Positions 15,878 through 25,767 of a DNA stretch of 64,000 nt are shown here, one piece after another; position 1 is the first letter of the stretch; every line of letters begins with the position of its first letter. Made by a program: the position numbers and the translations under genes. Source of the DNA: Bacteroides sp. M10 (GTDB lineage: Bacteria > Bacteroidota > Bacteroidia > Bacteroidales > Bacteroidaceae); the NCBI RefSeq assembly GCF_014334015.1, contig NZ_CP060488.1, positions 2,252,501 to 2,316,500 of the forward strand. Direction: 5' to 3'. Under the pieces are notes generated by a model that was not told where the DNA came from, did not search any database, and saw only the letters and a program-made list of their open reading frames with translations.

Positions 15878-18187
15878 TTAGTTCAACGTAAATTTCGCAG
15901 TTTTCACATCCCGGCTGTTCGTACCGATCATCACTTCAAAGTCGCCCGGTTCGGCAACCAGTTGCAGGTCATAATTGTAGTACCGTAGCATTTCCGGTGC
16001 AATCTTGAAACGGACAATCTTCATCTCTCCCGGTTCCAGAAATATTTTCTGAAAGCCTTTCAGCTCTTTGACGGGACGGGTGCTACTGCCTACAACGTCA
16101 CGGATGTAAAGCTGTACCACTTCCGTGCCGGGCCATGTTCCGGTATTGGTAACTTCCACTGCTGCGGTCAATGATCCGGTCATATCCATGCTGGAATGGC
16201 TCAAGTCGATGTCACTGTAAGAGAAAGTAGTATAAGAAAGACCATAACCGAACGGATAAAGCGGATCATTATCCACATCGAGATAGTTACTGCGGAATTT
16301 CTCAAACCATTTACCTTCTTTCAAAGGACGTCCGGTATTCTTGTGCGCATAATAAAGAGGTATCTGGCCTACATTCTTCGGGAAAGTCATAGTCAGTTTA
16401 CCACCCGGATTGACATAGCCGAAGAGGGCATCGCCAATGGCATAAGCTGCTTCACTACCTCCAAACCATACATTCAGAATGGCGGGTACATGTTCCTGTT
16501 CCCAGCTCAACGTAAGCGGACGGCCTGTAAATAATACCAGTACTACCGGTTTGCCTGTCTTTAAAAGCTCTTTCAACAGATTCTGCTGTACATCGGGAAT
16601 GTTTAAATCCGTGCGGCTGCTACTTTCACCACTCATTTCGGAAGATTCGCCTAAGGCAGCGATGATAATGTCCGACCGGCGGGCTACGTTCAACGCTTCA
16701 TCCAACAACTGTTGGTCGGTGCGGTTATCGCGGTTCAGGGAACGGCCGAACATCGTTGCCCGTTCTTCGTAACTTGCATCACTAATCAAATTACTTCCTT
16801 TGGCGTACATGATATTCGCTTTTCCGGCAGTCATCTCTTTCAGTCCTTCCACGAGAGAAGGGCAGCGGTCGAGCACGGCTGCTACGCTCCATGTACCCGG
16901 CATATTACTCCGGCTGTTTGCCAACGGACCGATCACTGCAATATTTCCTTTCGGATTGAAAGGCAGCAACGGATTTCCGTTCGGATTACCGTCGGGACTG
17001 TCGTTCTTTAGGAGAACGAAACTTTCTGCTGCAATCCTGCGGGCTGCATCGCGATGCGCTTTGGTAAAGATGTCGCGTGCCGGACGTTTCGGATCGCAAT
17101 ATTTATAAGGATTATCAAATAATCCCAGTTTATATTTGGCTTCCAGAATACGGCGACAAGCAGTATTCAACGTTTCCATAGAGACTTTTCCTTCCTGAAC
17201 GGATTTCTTCAATGTCCCAACAAAACCTTCGCTTACCATATCCATATCCACTCCGGCATTGATGGCACGGGCGGATACCGTTTGAAGATCACCGATACCA
17301 TGATCGATCATTTCTGAAATACCCGTATAATCGGTTACCACAAAACCGTTGAATCCCCACTGTCCGCGGAGAATGTCTGTCATCAACCATTTGTTGGCAG
17401 TGGCCGGAATACCATCCACTTCATTAAAAGAAGCCATCACGCTACCTACACCTGCTTCAACGGCTGCTTCATACGGCAGCATATAATCATTGAACATCCG
17501 CTGACGGCTCATATCTACGGTGTTATAGTCACGTCCTGCTTCTCCCGCACCATATAGTGCAAAGTGTTTTACACAAGCCATGATTTCATCATTCCGTTCC
17601 ATGTTCTTCCCCTGATAGCCGCGCACCATCGCTTCGGCAATCATGGCTCCGAGAAACGGGTCTTCACCGTTACCTTCGGACACACGTCCCCAACGAGGGT
17701 CGCGTGAAATATCCACCATCGGGCTGAAAGTCCATGAGATACCGTCGGCACTGGCCTCTACGGCTGCAATACGGGCAGATTCCTCTATGGCAGTCATATC
17801 CCAGGTGCAAGACAATCCGAGTGGGATGGGGAACATCGTTTCGTATCCGTGAATAACGTCCATACCGAACAGTAATGGAATTCCTAAACGGGATTCTTCC
17901 ACAGCCTGCTTTTGTACTTCACGTATTTTCTCCACTCCTTTCAGGTTGAACAGTCCTCCCACTTCGCCTTTCTTGATTTTAGCGGCAATATCGCTGCTTT
18001 TGGCTTGTCCCGTAGTAATCTCTCCGGTGACGGGAAGGTTCAACTGTCCGATCTTTTCTTCCAAAGTCATTTTGTTCATCAATACGTCGATGAAGCGATC
18101 CATATCCTGTGGCGACTTCTGTGCCGATGCGGTCAGAAAACCTGCGGCAAACAACAGGATGGATAGACTTAACTTTTTGTATATCAT
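15878..18187 (-). CDS. GH3 beta-glucosidase of the beta-1,2-glucan locus (BT_3567-like)
   Basis: 769 residues with a Sec signal ending TASAQ (~residue 23); there is no lipobox Cys, so it is periplasmic. GH3 N-domain blocks are 'MTLEEKIGQLNLP', 'VDISRDPRWGRVSEGNGEDP' and 'VKHFALYGAGEAGRDYNTVD'. The nucleophile is Asp286 in GFVVTDYTG. The GH3 C-domain ('IAVIGPLANSRSNMPGTWS', 'ALGESSEMSGESSSRTDLN') and a C-terminal fibronectin-III-like domain (~660-769) are complete. In the matching B. thetaiotaomicron locus the GH3 removes glucose from sophorose and beta-1,2-glucooligosaccharides. The start is 14 bases from the SusD stop, so it is co-transcribed. Confidence 0.9.
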   Translation of the reverse strand: MIYKKLSLSILLFAAGFLTASAQKSPQDMDRFIDVLMNKMTLEEKIGQLNLPVTGEITTGQAKSSDIAAKIKKGEVGGLFNLKGVEKIREVQKQAVEESRLGIPLLFGMDVIHGYETMFPIPLGLSCTWDMTAIEESARIAAVEASADGISWTFSPMVDISRDPRWGRVSEGNGEDPFLGAMIAEAMVRGYQGKNMERNDEIMACVKHFALYGAGEAGRDYNTVDMSRQRMFNDYMLPYEAAVEAGVGSVMASFNEVDGIPATANKWLMTDILRGQWGFNGFVVTDYTGISEMIDHGIGDLQTVSARAINAGVDMDMVSEGFVGTLKKSVQEGKVSMETLNTACRRILEAKYKLGLFDNPYKYCDPKRPARDIFTKAHRDAARRIAAESFVLLKNDSPDGNPNGNPLLPFNPKGNIAVIGPLANSRSNMPGTWSVAAVLDRCPSLVEGLKEMTAGKANIMYAKGSNLISDASYEERATMFGRSLNRDNRTDQQLLDEALNVARRSDIIIAALGESSEMSGESSSRTDLNIPDVQQNLLKELLKTGKPVVLVLFTGRPLTLSWEQEHVPAILNVWFGGSEAAYAIGDALFGYVNPGGKLTMTFPKNVGQIPLYYAHKNTGRPLKEGKWFEKFRSNYLDVDNDPLYPFGYGLSYTTFSYSDIDLSHSSMDMTGSLTAAVEVTNTGTWPGTEVVQLYIRDVVGSSTRPVKELKGFQKIFLEPGEMKIVRFKIAPEMLRYYNYDLQLVAEPGDFEVMIGTNSRDVKTAKFTLN

Positions 18188-18201
18188 GCTATTATATTTA
18201 T

Positions 18202-19734
18202 TTATAGATAATCGGGGTTCTGTACCAGTACTCCTTTAGACTTGTCAATCTCTGTTTGAGGCAATGGCAGTAATGCGTTTTTGTCCTGATAATTAGTTTT
18301 ACCGGCTGCGTGCAGTACTTCCTTTGCAATACCCCAGCGAACAAGATCGTAGAAACGGTCGAATTCCATTCCCAGTTCCACGCGGCGTTCGTGGCGGATG
18401 GCATCACGCAATTCTCCCTGGTCGGTGGTCGTTACTTTAGGCAATATATTGGTATTGGTACCTCTGGCACGTGCGCGGACCTGTTCCAAATAGTCGATTG
18501 CTTCACCCGGGATTCCTTTTTCGTTGGCTGATTCAGCTCCCATCAATAATACATCTGCGTAGCGAATCAGACGAATGTTTACCCAGAAACCCTTGTTGGT
18601 GTATTCTTTACGCAAAGCCGGATCGGTATATGCTTTCTTATTGAAGTAAGCCCCTATTGCCGGAGAAACCGGAGACTCGCCATAAGGCTCATTGGTGTTT
18701 TCCGGGGTGATAGGATCATCATCCGAGTGGCGGAAATAGAGTAGGGTAGCGTTCTTACGCGGGTCACCTTGTTCATAAGCCTGTGCCATGTACTCTGTTG
18801 CCATGTGCCATCCCCAGCCTAAGTCCCATTGACCGGCTCCGCGAATACCTTGTACTTCGCAGAATTGGCTACCGATAATATCACTTTGGGGAAGAGCGGC
18901 AGTAGCTGTACATTGCAGTTCGAATATGGAACCGCCGTTGTTTTCGCCGTCGTCCGTGAATATCTCGTCGTAGGGAGTCTTCAGGTTGTACAATCCTTTT
19001 TTAATAACGTCGGTAGAGGCCGTGTACATATTGTTCCAATCGTTGCGCATCATATAAGTACGCGCGTGTAAAGAACGGGCGGCTCCCCAAGTCAAGCGTC
19101 CGGTGTATTCGGTGCTCCATGTTTCCGGCAATGACTCTTCCGCTGTTTTCAGGTCGTTGTCTATCTGCTCGTAGATTTTATCCACCGTTGTTTTCGGGAT
19201 ATTGGCTTCCGAAGCATCATTGATTTTATAAGTTACCAGAGGTACTTCACCGAAGGCTCTTACCAAATTGAAGTAGCAATAGGCGCGGAAGAAAGAGGCC
19301 TCTCCTTTATTGATAATGTCTTCAGTCTCTGTCTGTCCGGCTGTTTCTTTATCTGCGATGGCGGTAAGTATGTCATTGCATTGGTAGATGATGGCATAAT
19401 TTTTCCCCCAATAAGCACCCAGCAAACCGTTGGTCGGTGTGTACAGGAAGTCGTCGTACATTTCGGCTACATCAGAACCGTCACTGGAAATACTTCCTTT
19501 TTCCGAATCTTCGGAACGGAAACAGTGGATGGCAAGTGCAGGAGGTCCGGCGGTGACATCATAATTACGCATCATCGTATAGACGTTGTAAATCTTACCG
19601 TTGACCAGTGCGTTCGGATTATCATCTTCCGTGAACTGTCCTTGTGGACTACGGTCCAGAAAGTCACTACAACCACCTAGAAATAAGGTAGTTGAAGTAA
19701 TAAGGGTTGCAAATATATATTTATTCAGTTTCAT
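18202..19734 (-). CDS. SusD/RagB-family glycan-binding lipoprotein (beta-1,2-glucan locus)
   Basis: 510 residues. The lipobox is LGGC (Cys22), followed by SDFLDRSPQGQF, the standard SusD start. The TPR-like helical framework is recognisable ('EASFFRAYCYFNLVRAFGEVPLVTY', in the usual place near residues 125-150) and the C-terminus carries 'IRHERRVELGMEFDRFYDLVRWGIA', a SusD hallmark. SusD caps the SusC barrel outside the cell and hands glycan to it. It follows SusC by 64 bases containing a stem-loop and precedes the GH3 gene. Confidence 0.93.
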   Translation of the reverse strand: MKLNKYIFATLITSTTLFLGGCSDFLDRSPQGQFTEDDNPNALVNGKIYNVYTMMRNYDVTAGPPALAIHCFRSEDSEKGSISSDGSDVAEMYDDFLYTPTNGLLGAYWGKNYAIIYQCNDILTAIADKETAGQTETEDIINKGEASFFRAYCYFNLVRAFGEVPLVTYKINDASEANIPKTTVDKIYEQIDNDLKTAEESLPETWSTEYTGRLTWGAARSLHARTYMMRNDWNNMYTASTDVIKKGLYNLKTPYDEIFTDDGENNGGSIFELQCTATAALPQSDIIGSQFCEVQGIRGAGQWDLGWGWHMATEYMAQAYEQGDPRKNATLLYFRHSDDDPITPENTNEPYGESPVSPAIGAYFNKKAYTDPALRKEYTNKGFWVNIRLIRYADVLLMGAESANEKGIPGEAIDYLEQVRARARGTNTNILPKVTTTDQGELRDAIRHERRVELGMEFDRFYDLVRWGIAKEVLHAAGKTNYQDKNALLPLPQTEIDKSKGVLVQNPDYL

Positions 19735-19760
19735 ATAATGATAGTTTTAAAGATTAAAGT

Positions 19761-19792
19761 GGTGTCCCGCATGGAAAACTGGCAGTGACACC
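19761..19792. other. Stem-loop between SusC and SusD genes
   Basis: GGTGTC (19761-19766) pairs with GACACC (19787-19792) around a loop that can pair further. There is no T-run in either direction. It probably modulates the SusC:SusD transcript ratio or stability. Confidence 0.5.
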
Positions 19793-19798
19793 TTATCA

Positions 19799-22700
19799 CT
19801 AGAATGTTAAGTTGATTCCGAAAGTATAGACTGCCGGTACGGGATAGCTGCCGTTGTCTACTCCGAATGCAGTAGCAGTACCTCCCAATTCCGGTGTATA
19901 TCCGGTGTTATGTTTCCATGTTTTCAGGTTCTGTATGTTCACATAAACCTTGAGTGCCTGTAAACGTATCTTTGCAAGCAAGCTCTTGTCGAATGCGTAA
20001 GCCAACTGTATATTACGGATGCGGAAGAAATTTCCGTTTTCAATGTAATAGTCGGAGTTCATCGTATTGATGGAATGTTTGGTATTCAACAAGGGTTGCG
20101 TGTTGGAAGTACCCTCTCCGTGCCAACGGCCCAGGCGTTGCTCCAAGTAGTTGAATTGGGCGAAGTTGTAATTGTCCCATGTGCGGTAAATTTTGTTTCC
20201 GCCTTGTCCCATCATGTCGATGCCTAACGACCAGTTTTTGTAATCTACTCCGAGAGATAAACCGTAAGTTACTTTAGGAGTCGGATTTCCTATCATGGTA
20301 CGGTCTTCCGGAGTGATTTTGCCATCACCGTTGACATCGGCAAATTTCAAGTCACCGGGGGTAACTGTTGCCAGTGTGTTTTCCGGAGATGCATCGATGT
20401 CGGCTTGTGACTGATAAACGCCTGCTACCTTATATCCGTAGAAATATCCGATAGGATAACCCGCCATCGTATAACTTTGTTGCTTATCTCCGGCAATGAT
20501 GGAATATCCATCCTGAACGAGGCTCTTCACTTCATTCTTGATGGTAGTCAGGTTAGCACTGACAGAATATCCCCATTCGCCGATCTGGTCACGCCAGGTC
20601 ACTGCCATTTCTACTCCTTTATTCTGAATCTGTCCCAAGTTACCGATGCCGGGGATTGTTCCAGAAATACCGGGAACTTCTGCCAGCAAGTCTTTGGTGT
20701 TCTTCATGTAATAAACACCTTCAAAATGCAAGCGGTTACGAAGAACATTCGTTTCGAATCCGGCTTCCCATGCTTCTACTTTTTCCCAACGGAGGTTAGG
20801 GTTGGGCAGATAGGCCAGTTGGTATCCCGGGTAAATGATAGACGGCTTTCCGAAGACTGCCGAGTAGGCATTGGTCAATAGCGGTTGGGCAGGATAGGCT
20901 TTATCCAGATTCTGGTTTCCCAGTGTACCATAGGATGCTTTGATTTTCAACATGTCAAGCCATTTGATATCTTTCATGAATTCTTCTTCAGACATCAGCC
21001 AACCTCCACCCAGGGAGAAGAAGTTTTGCCATTCATTGCCTGTATAGGAGAAAGCGGAAGAACCATCCCGGCGGAATGAACCGTTGAACAGATATTTGCC
21101 TTTATAATTATAGATGACACGTGCAAGCACGGATAGCGTACTGCGTTCCCATTGGGTACTTCCATTGGTAGCTGTGGCGGCATCACCGATGCTGACAAAC
21201 CATTTGTCCGGATCGTCGGGAATAACCAGTCCTACACCTTGTTTACGTGCTCCGTCCAACCGGCTCAAAGAGTTGTAGTAAGTCGTAAAACCGGCGGTTG
21301 CAGTCAGGTTATGATTGCCATTATCGAAACTATTGGTATAGGTTAATACATAGTCGCTCTGTACTTTCGTCTCATTTTCCTTGAACTGGCTGACTTCTGT
21401 CTTTCCTGTTCCCAACGTAGAGACGTTTCCGCTAACTGCGGCATCATATACTTTTACGATCGGTGTGTAGGTACGTCCGTTATTGGATGCATAATCCATT
21501 GAGAACGTTGCTTTGAATTTGAAATGTTTCAGGAAGTCCACTTCACCGTAAATGTTGCCCGATGCCCGATAATTCTCGGCTTTGGTAGTATTCGCTTTTA
21601 AGCCTATATCTACCATCGGGTTGTTGATCTGTGCTTTCTGGAATTCGGGCAGAGAGGTATATAATCCATATTCTTCGTTATATACCGGAGCAATAGGAGT
21701 GGCGCGAAGAGCATTCAGCACCTGCTTGGAATCGGCAGGGAGCATACGTGCTCCGTTAAACTGAAAACCGACTTTCAAGAAGTCTGTAATCTTATAATCA
21801 TTGCTGGCGTTGATGGTCACCTTGCTGAATTTCTCATGCTCGATGTTTCCTTGTTCGTAAGAGTAGCCTACACCCAGATAGAAACTATGTTTGGGCGAAG
21901 CTCCTGTAATGCTAATGTTGTTGTTTGTAATGAAAGCAGTTTGGAAAATTTCGTCTTGCCAGTCTGTATTGGCATCCCAACCGGTATAATCGAACGGAGC
22001 GTCTCCCTGGTTGGCAAGTTGTTCGCTATATAGTTCCTTGAATTGCGAACCATTCACCATTTTCACCTTGTCCACCACTTTCTTGAAACCGAAAGAAGTG
22101 TTGATGTTCACCAGCGTCTGTCCCTCTTTGGCTTTCTTTGTGGTGATGATAATCACACCGTTCGCACCGCGAACACCGAAGATAGCCAAAGATGACGGGT
22201 CTTTCAGAATCTCCATAGACTCGATGTCTTCCGGATTCAGAAAATTGATGTTGTCGTTGAATAGTCCGTCGACAATGTAAAGCGGTTTATATCCGTTGAT
22301 GGAGTTTGTTCCGCGGATACGGATTTCCGGATCAGAGCCGGCCCGTCCGGAATTTACAATCTGTACACCTGCTACCTTTCCCTGAAGGGAAGACAGCGGA
22401 TTCATAGCCGGTTTGTTGGCTATTTCTTCTCCTTTGACATTGGTGATAGAACCTGTCAAGTCTCTTTTCTTTGCACTACCGTATCCGATAACGACTGTTT
22501 CGGCTAGCACTTGCGAGTCTTCTTTTAAAGTGACATTGATTACACTCTGTGTTCCCACTTTGACGCTTTGCGAAGTCATTCCCACGTATGAAAATGCCAG
22601 CACGTCCTCCGGAGTGACAGAGATTGAATATTTACCGTCCATATCCGTGATGGTTCCGGTGGAAGTTCCTTGTACGAGTACCGATGCGCCGATCAATGGC

Positions 22701-22864
22701 TCATTGGCAGCATCCGTCACTGTTCCTGTCACCGTCTTTGTCTGTGCAAAGACTGATGCAGACGCCAGTAGCAGGCAAACAAGCGTCATGATGCTCCTTG
22801 ACCTGATGGCTTTTTTCTGAAGATGTTGTAAAAGTCTAGTCCTCATTGCATTAAATTTTTCCAT
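19799..22864 (-). CDS. SusC/RagA-family TonB-linked outer membrane transporter (beta-1,2-glucan locus)
   Basis: 1021 residues. The signal peptide is preceded by a short basic stretch; Met7 (22846) is an alternative start. Residues ~42-125 are the carboxypeptidase-regulatory-like domain ('VTGTVTDAANEPLIGASVLV'). The TonB box/plug begins at ETVVIGYGSAKKRDLTGSI, with the plug motif 'IRIRGTNSINGYKPLYIVDGL' and 'SLAIFGVRGANGVIIITT'. A 22-strand barrel follows, ending in ...GINLTF with terminal Phe. It imports oligosaccharides captured by the SusD encoded next to it. I found no perfect TAnnTTTG element upstream (nearest TCCCTTTG), so promoter activation by a regulator is plausible. Confidence 0.93.
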   Translation of the reverse strand: MEKFNAMRTRLLQHLQKKAIRSRSIMTLVCLLLASASVFAQTKTVTGTVTDAANEPLIGASVLVQGTSTGTITDMDGKYSISVTPEDVLAFSYVGMTSQSVKVGTQSVINVTLKEDSQVLAETVVIGYGSAKKRDLTGSITNVKGEEIANKPAMNPLSSLQGKVAGVQIVNSGRAGSDPEIRIRGTNSINGYKPLYIVDGLFNDNINFLNPEDIESMEILKDPSSLAIFGVRGANGVIIITTKKAKEGQTLVNINTSFGFKKVVDKVKMVNGSQFKELYSEQLANQGDAPFDYTGWDANTDWQDEIFQTAFITNNNISITGASPKHSFYLGVGYSYEQGNIEHEKFSKVTINASNDYKITDFLKVGFQFNGARMLPADSKQVLNALRATPIAPVYNEEYGLYTSLPEFQKAQINNPMVDIGLKANTTKAENYRASGNIYGEVDFLKHFKFKATFSMDYASNNGRTYTPIVKVYDAAVSGNVSTLGTGKTEVSQFKENETKVQSDYVLTYTNSFDNGNHNLTATAGFTTYYNSLSRLDGARKQGVGLVIPDDPDKWFVSIGDAATATNGSTQWERSTLSVLARVIYNYKGKYLFNGSFRRDGSSAFSYTGNEWQNFFSLGGGWLMSEEEFMKDIKWLDMLKIKASYGTLGNQNLDKAYPAQPLLTNAYSAVFGKPSIIYPGYQLAYLPNPNLRWEKVEAWEAGFETNVLRNRLHFEGVYYMKNTKDLLAEVPGISGTIPGIGNLGQIQNKGVEMAVTWRDQIGEWGYSVSANLTTIKNEVKSLVQDGYSIIAGDKQQSYTMAGYPIGYFYGYKVAGVYQSQADIDASPENTLATVTPGDLKFADVNGDGKITPEDRTMIGNPTPKVTYGLSLGVDYKNWSLGIDMMGQGGNKIYRTWDNYNFAQFNYLEQRLGRWHGEGTSNTQPLLNTKHSINTMNSDYYIENGNFFRIRNIQLAYAFDKSLLAKIRLQALKVYVNIQNLKTWKHNTGYTPELGGTATAFGVDNGSYPVPAVYTFGINLTF

Positions 22865-23073
22865 TTGTTATTATTTAGGTTGAAGTCTTTTTTCTGCCGT
22901 CTTTTGGCGAGAGTAACAAAGGGAACAAACGAAATTCAAAAAAGATTTAGGAAAAAAGGGGAAATGCTTGTTTTTAACACAATAGTAAAGGCAGAGGGGG
23001 AGAGTGGAAGCTGAAATAAATAGAGCCTCCATTGATTTAATACGGAATCAGTGTGTGGTGATAGAATTATGCT

Positions 23074-23934
23074 TTATGACTTGTATGTATCTTTGTATTG
23101 TTGTGGAGTAAGTCCTGTCAATTTTTTGAATAAGCGGTTGAAATAAGACTGGTCCTCATATCCTAGCAGATAAGCAATGTTCTTAATCGACATGTTATCT
23201 GTTATCAATATGAGCTGTGCTTTTTCAATTCTCTTCTGGTTGATATACTGCAATGGAGTGTTGTTTACCTCTTTTTTGAAAAGCCGGATGAAATGGTCTT
23301 TGGACAGGCAGGAGATTTCTGCCAGCGAATCTATTTCTATTTTCTGATAAATATTCTTCCGGATATAAGACAGGGCTTTTTGAATCCGGTCGTCATTTGT
23401 TTCAATTTTAGGCTTGGCATTTTTCAGGAAACGTGCCATGAGTTGATAAACTATTCCCCTTGACTCTACCTTATCATAGAAGTCTCGTTGTTTGTTTTTG
23501 ATGATACTTTTAATCAATGTCGGATTGTTGTCATAACTTGTCGGATCAGATTGCGGCAAGTGCATGGTCGGGTTGATCTGGCACAATCTTTTTATGAGTG
23601 GAAGCTCCAAGTCGCCTGCCGGTATTTCCACAGGAAAGTTATAGTCTTCCAGAATGCTCATTTCCGATTGATGGTCTTCGTATATATGGAGGTAATAATG
23701 CGAGAAATGGGCCTCACATGAATAACTGTGAGTTGTAAATGACGGAATCAGGTAGAGGTGGTTGGGGAGTAACTCCTGTACTCCTGACGGTAAGATGATA
23801 CGTGCGGTTCCTTCGGTCACATAGTACAGTCTGGTGAATGGACTGCTGACGTTTTTCCAGTTCCAATCTGCGTTATGGATGGCTAGTCCTACGTTTAATA
23901 TCAACAAATGTAGTTGGTCGATGGATTGTGTCAT
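23074..23934 (-). CDS. AraC/XylS-family transcriptional regulator
   Basis: 286 residues, cytoplasmic. The N-terminal ~170 residues look like a cupin-type effector-sensing domain ('LYYVTEGTARIILPSGVQELLPNHLYLIPS'). The C-terminal ~100 residues hold two helix-turn-helix motifs ('IDSLAEISCLSKDHFIRLFKKEV' and 'SIKNIAYLLGYEDQSYFNRLFKKLTG'). It lies 209 bases upstream of the SusC start in the same orientation and is divergent from the GH29 gene. It could therefore control either the beta-1,2-glucan operon, which has no HTCS or sigma/anti-sigma pair of its own here, or the fucosidase. The choice cannot be made from sequence alone. Confidence 0.9.
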   Translation of the reverse strand: MTQSIDQLHLLILNVGLAIHNADWNWKNVSSPFTRLYYVTEGTARIILPSGVQELLPNHLYLIPSFTTHSYSCEAHFSHYYLHIYEDHQSEMSILEDYNFPVEIPAGDLELPLIKRLCQINPTMHLPQSDPTSYDNNPTLIKSIIKNKQRDFYDKVESRGIVYQLMARFLKNAKPKIETNDDRIQKALSYIRKNIYQKIEIDSLAEISCLSKDHFIRLFKKEVNNTPLQYINQKRIEKAQLILITDNMSIKNIAYLLGYEDQSYFNRLFKKLTGLTPQQYKDTYKS

Positions 23935-24026
23935 AACTTTAGTGAATTAATTGTTTTAACATACAAATATCGATAATATCCTATATGATGACGTGTTTGG
24001 ATAATGAAAATCTCAATTTGCTGTTC

Positions 24027-24034
24027 TATTTTTG
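24027..24034 (+). promoter_or_regulatory. Candidate -7 element for the GH29 gene
   Basis: TATTTTTG matches TAnnTTTG; the start would be near 24041, giving a leader of about 33 bases. It rules out the longer in-frame start at 24032, which would overlap it. Confidence 0.5.
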
Positions 24035-24042
24035 TATCGTCA

Positions 24043-24050
24043 CAAATATA
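24043..24050 (-). promoter_or_regulatory. Candidate -7 element for the AraC regulator gene
   Basis: TATATTTG on the minus strand, matching TAnnTTTG. Only eight bases separate it from the plus-strand -7 element at 24027-24034, so the two promoters would compete for RNA polymerase. The leader to the regulator start at 23934 would be about 100 bases. Confidence 0.4.
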
Positions 24051-24073
24051 GAGAAATTATAAATAGTTATATC

Positions 24074-25720
24074 ATGAAAACAACACACTTATTATTGATT
24101 TCTGTTTTATTATTATGCGGAGAGACAGTAATAGCTCAAAATTATCCTGTTCCGGTTTCGGAAAAGAATGAGAAAATGATGAGAGGGAAATTTGAACCGA
24201 CTTGGGAATCCCTGAAAAATTACAAAGTTCCCGAATGGTTTAGAAATGCCAAGTTTGGTATTTGGGCTCATTGGGGACCCCAGTGTGTGGAAGGTTCCGG
24301 TGACTGGATGGCGCGTGAGATGTATTTTGAAGGTTCGGGAGCTTATAAACATCATGTGGAACACTATGGACATCCATCCGAGGTCGGTTTCAAGGATATT
24401 ATTCCTTTGTTTAAAGCAGAGAAATGGGATCCTGATAAGTTAGTTGCATTATATAAGAAAATAGGGGCGCAATATTTCTTTGCTTTGGGTAATCATCATG
24501 ACAATATGGATCTCTGGGATAGCCGGTACCAACCGTGGAACTCGGTGAACATGGGACCTAAGCGGGATATTCTTGCAGAATGGGAGAAGGCTGCGCGTAA
24601 ATACGAGCTTCCTTTTGGTATTAGTTTCCATGCCGATCATGCCTGGACCTGGTATGAGCCTTCACAGCGTTATGATAGAGAGGGGGCGAAAGCAGGTATT
24701 CCTTATGATGGAAAACTCACTAAAGAGGATGGTAAAGGTAAGTGGTGGGAAGGATATGATCCCCAAGATTTGTATGCACAGAATCATCCGATGAGTGAAG
24801 GTAGCTGGAGTAATGGCATGATTCATAGACAATGGGGATGGGGAAATGGAGTTTGCCAGCCAACAGTGGAGTATTGTACGAATTTTTATGACCGTACGTT
24901 GGACGCAATAAACCGCTATAATCCTGATCTGATTTATTTTGATGTAACCGTACTTCCTTTTTATCCTATCAGTGATGCCGGGTTGAAGATTGCCGCACAT
25001 TTCTATAATCATAATATGGCGACTCATAAGGGGGAACTGGAAGCTGTGATGTTTGGTAAGATTCTGGATGAGCAGCAGCGTAAGGCTTTGGTTTGGGATG
25101 TAGAGCGTGGTGCTCCCAACAAGATTATTGAAGAGCCCTGGCAATCGTGCTCATGTATCGGAGGTTGGCATTACAACACCTCTATTTATGAGCATAATGG
25201 TTATAAGTCGGCTGCGTCAGTCGTAAAGCTGTTGGTTGATATTGTCAGCAAGAATGGTAATTTATTGCTTAGCGTCCCTTTACGGGCAGATGGAACGTTT
25301 GACGAAAAAGAAGAAGTGATTCTGAATGATTTGGGTGACTGGATGACTGTCAATAAAGAAGCTATCATCGATACTCGTCCGTGGAAAGTCTTCGGTGAAG
25401 GTCCGATAGCGGAATCTGCTATCCCTATCAATGCGCAAGGGTTTAATGAAGGTGCTTATGACAAGGCAACTTCAAAAGAGATTCAATTTACACAAACGGA
25501 TAAAAGCTTATATGCTGTCGTATTGGCATGGCCGGAAGAGAAACAAATCACGATTAAATCATTGGCAGCAAAAAGTGAGTTGCATCCGGGTAAGATCAGT
25601 AAAGTTGAATTACTGGGCTACGGGAAAGTTCCGTTCACCCGTTCTGAACAGGGGCTTGTTATAAATATGCCTGATAAACGGGTGAACGCGATTGCACCGG
25701 TGTTTAAGATTAGAAAGTAG
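24074..25720 (+). CDS. GH29 alpha-L-fucosidase, exported
   Basis: 548 residues from the ATG at 24074, which opens a clean Sec signal (MKTTHLLLISVLLLCG, cleavage after VIAQ). GH29 features include 'EWFRNAKFGIWAHWGPQC', 'YGHPSEVGFKDIIPLFKAEKWDPDKL', 'GAQYFFALGNHHDNMDLW' and the nucleophile region PDLIYFDVTVLPF with Asp290. A C-terminal beta-sandwich follows (~440-548). The family removes alpha-linked L-fucose from glycans with retention of configuration. No lipobox is present, so a periplasmic location is likely. It stands alone beside the AraC regulator, and no fucose catabolic genes are in the window. Confidence 0.9.
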   Translation: MKTTHLLLISVLLLCGETVIAQNYPVPVSEKNEKMMRGKFEPTWESLKNYKVPEWFRNAKFGIWAHWGPQCVEGSGDWMAREMYFEGSGAYKHHVEHYGHPSEVGFKDIIPLFKAEKWDPDKLVALYKKIGAQYFFALGNHHDNMDLWDSRYQPWNSVNMGPKRDILAEWEKAARKYELPFGISFHADHAWTWYEPSQRYDREGAKAGIPYDGKLTKEDGKGKWWEGYDPQDLYAQNHPMSEGSWSNGMIHRQWGWGNGVCQPTVEYCTNFYDRTLDAINRYNPDLIYFDVTVLPFYPISDAGLKIAAHFYNHNMATHKGELEAVMFGKILDEQQRKALVWDVERGAPNKIIEEPWQSCSCIGGWHYNTSIYEHNGYKSAASVVKLLVDIVSKNGNLLLSVPLRADGTFDEKEEVILNDLGDWMTVNKEAIIDTRPWKVFGEGPIAESAIPINAQGFNEGAYDKATSKEIQFTQTDKSLYAVVLAWPEEKQITIKSLAAKSELHPGKISKVELLGYGKVPFTRSEQGLVINMPDKRVNAIAPVFKIRK

Positions 25721-25731
25721 ATACATGAGAG

Positions 25732-25767
25732 ATCAGGACTTTAGAACATCTGTTCTGCAGTCCTGAT
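25732..25767. other. Stem-loop between convergent GH29 and PfkB genes
   Basis: ATCAGGACT (25732-25740) pairs with AGTCCTGAT (25759-25767), with an inner AGAACA/TGTTCT hairpin. It covers the stop codon of the PfkB gene. It lacks a T-run on either side, so at best it is a weak bidirectional terminator. Confidence 0.5.

Noticed and set aside
22865..22960. Consensus promoter for the beta-1,2-glucan SusC gene
   Set aside because: The best -7-like matches (TCCCTTTG, TTCGTTTG) each miss the consensus, so no site is called.
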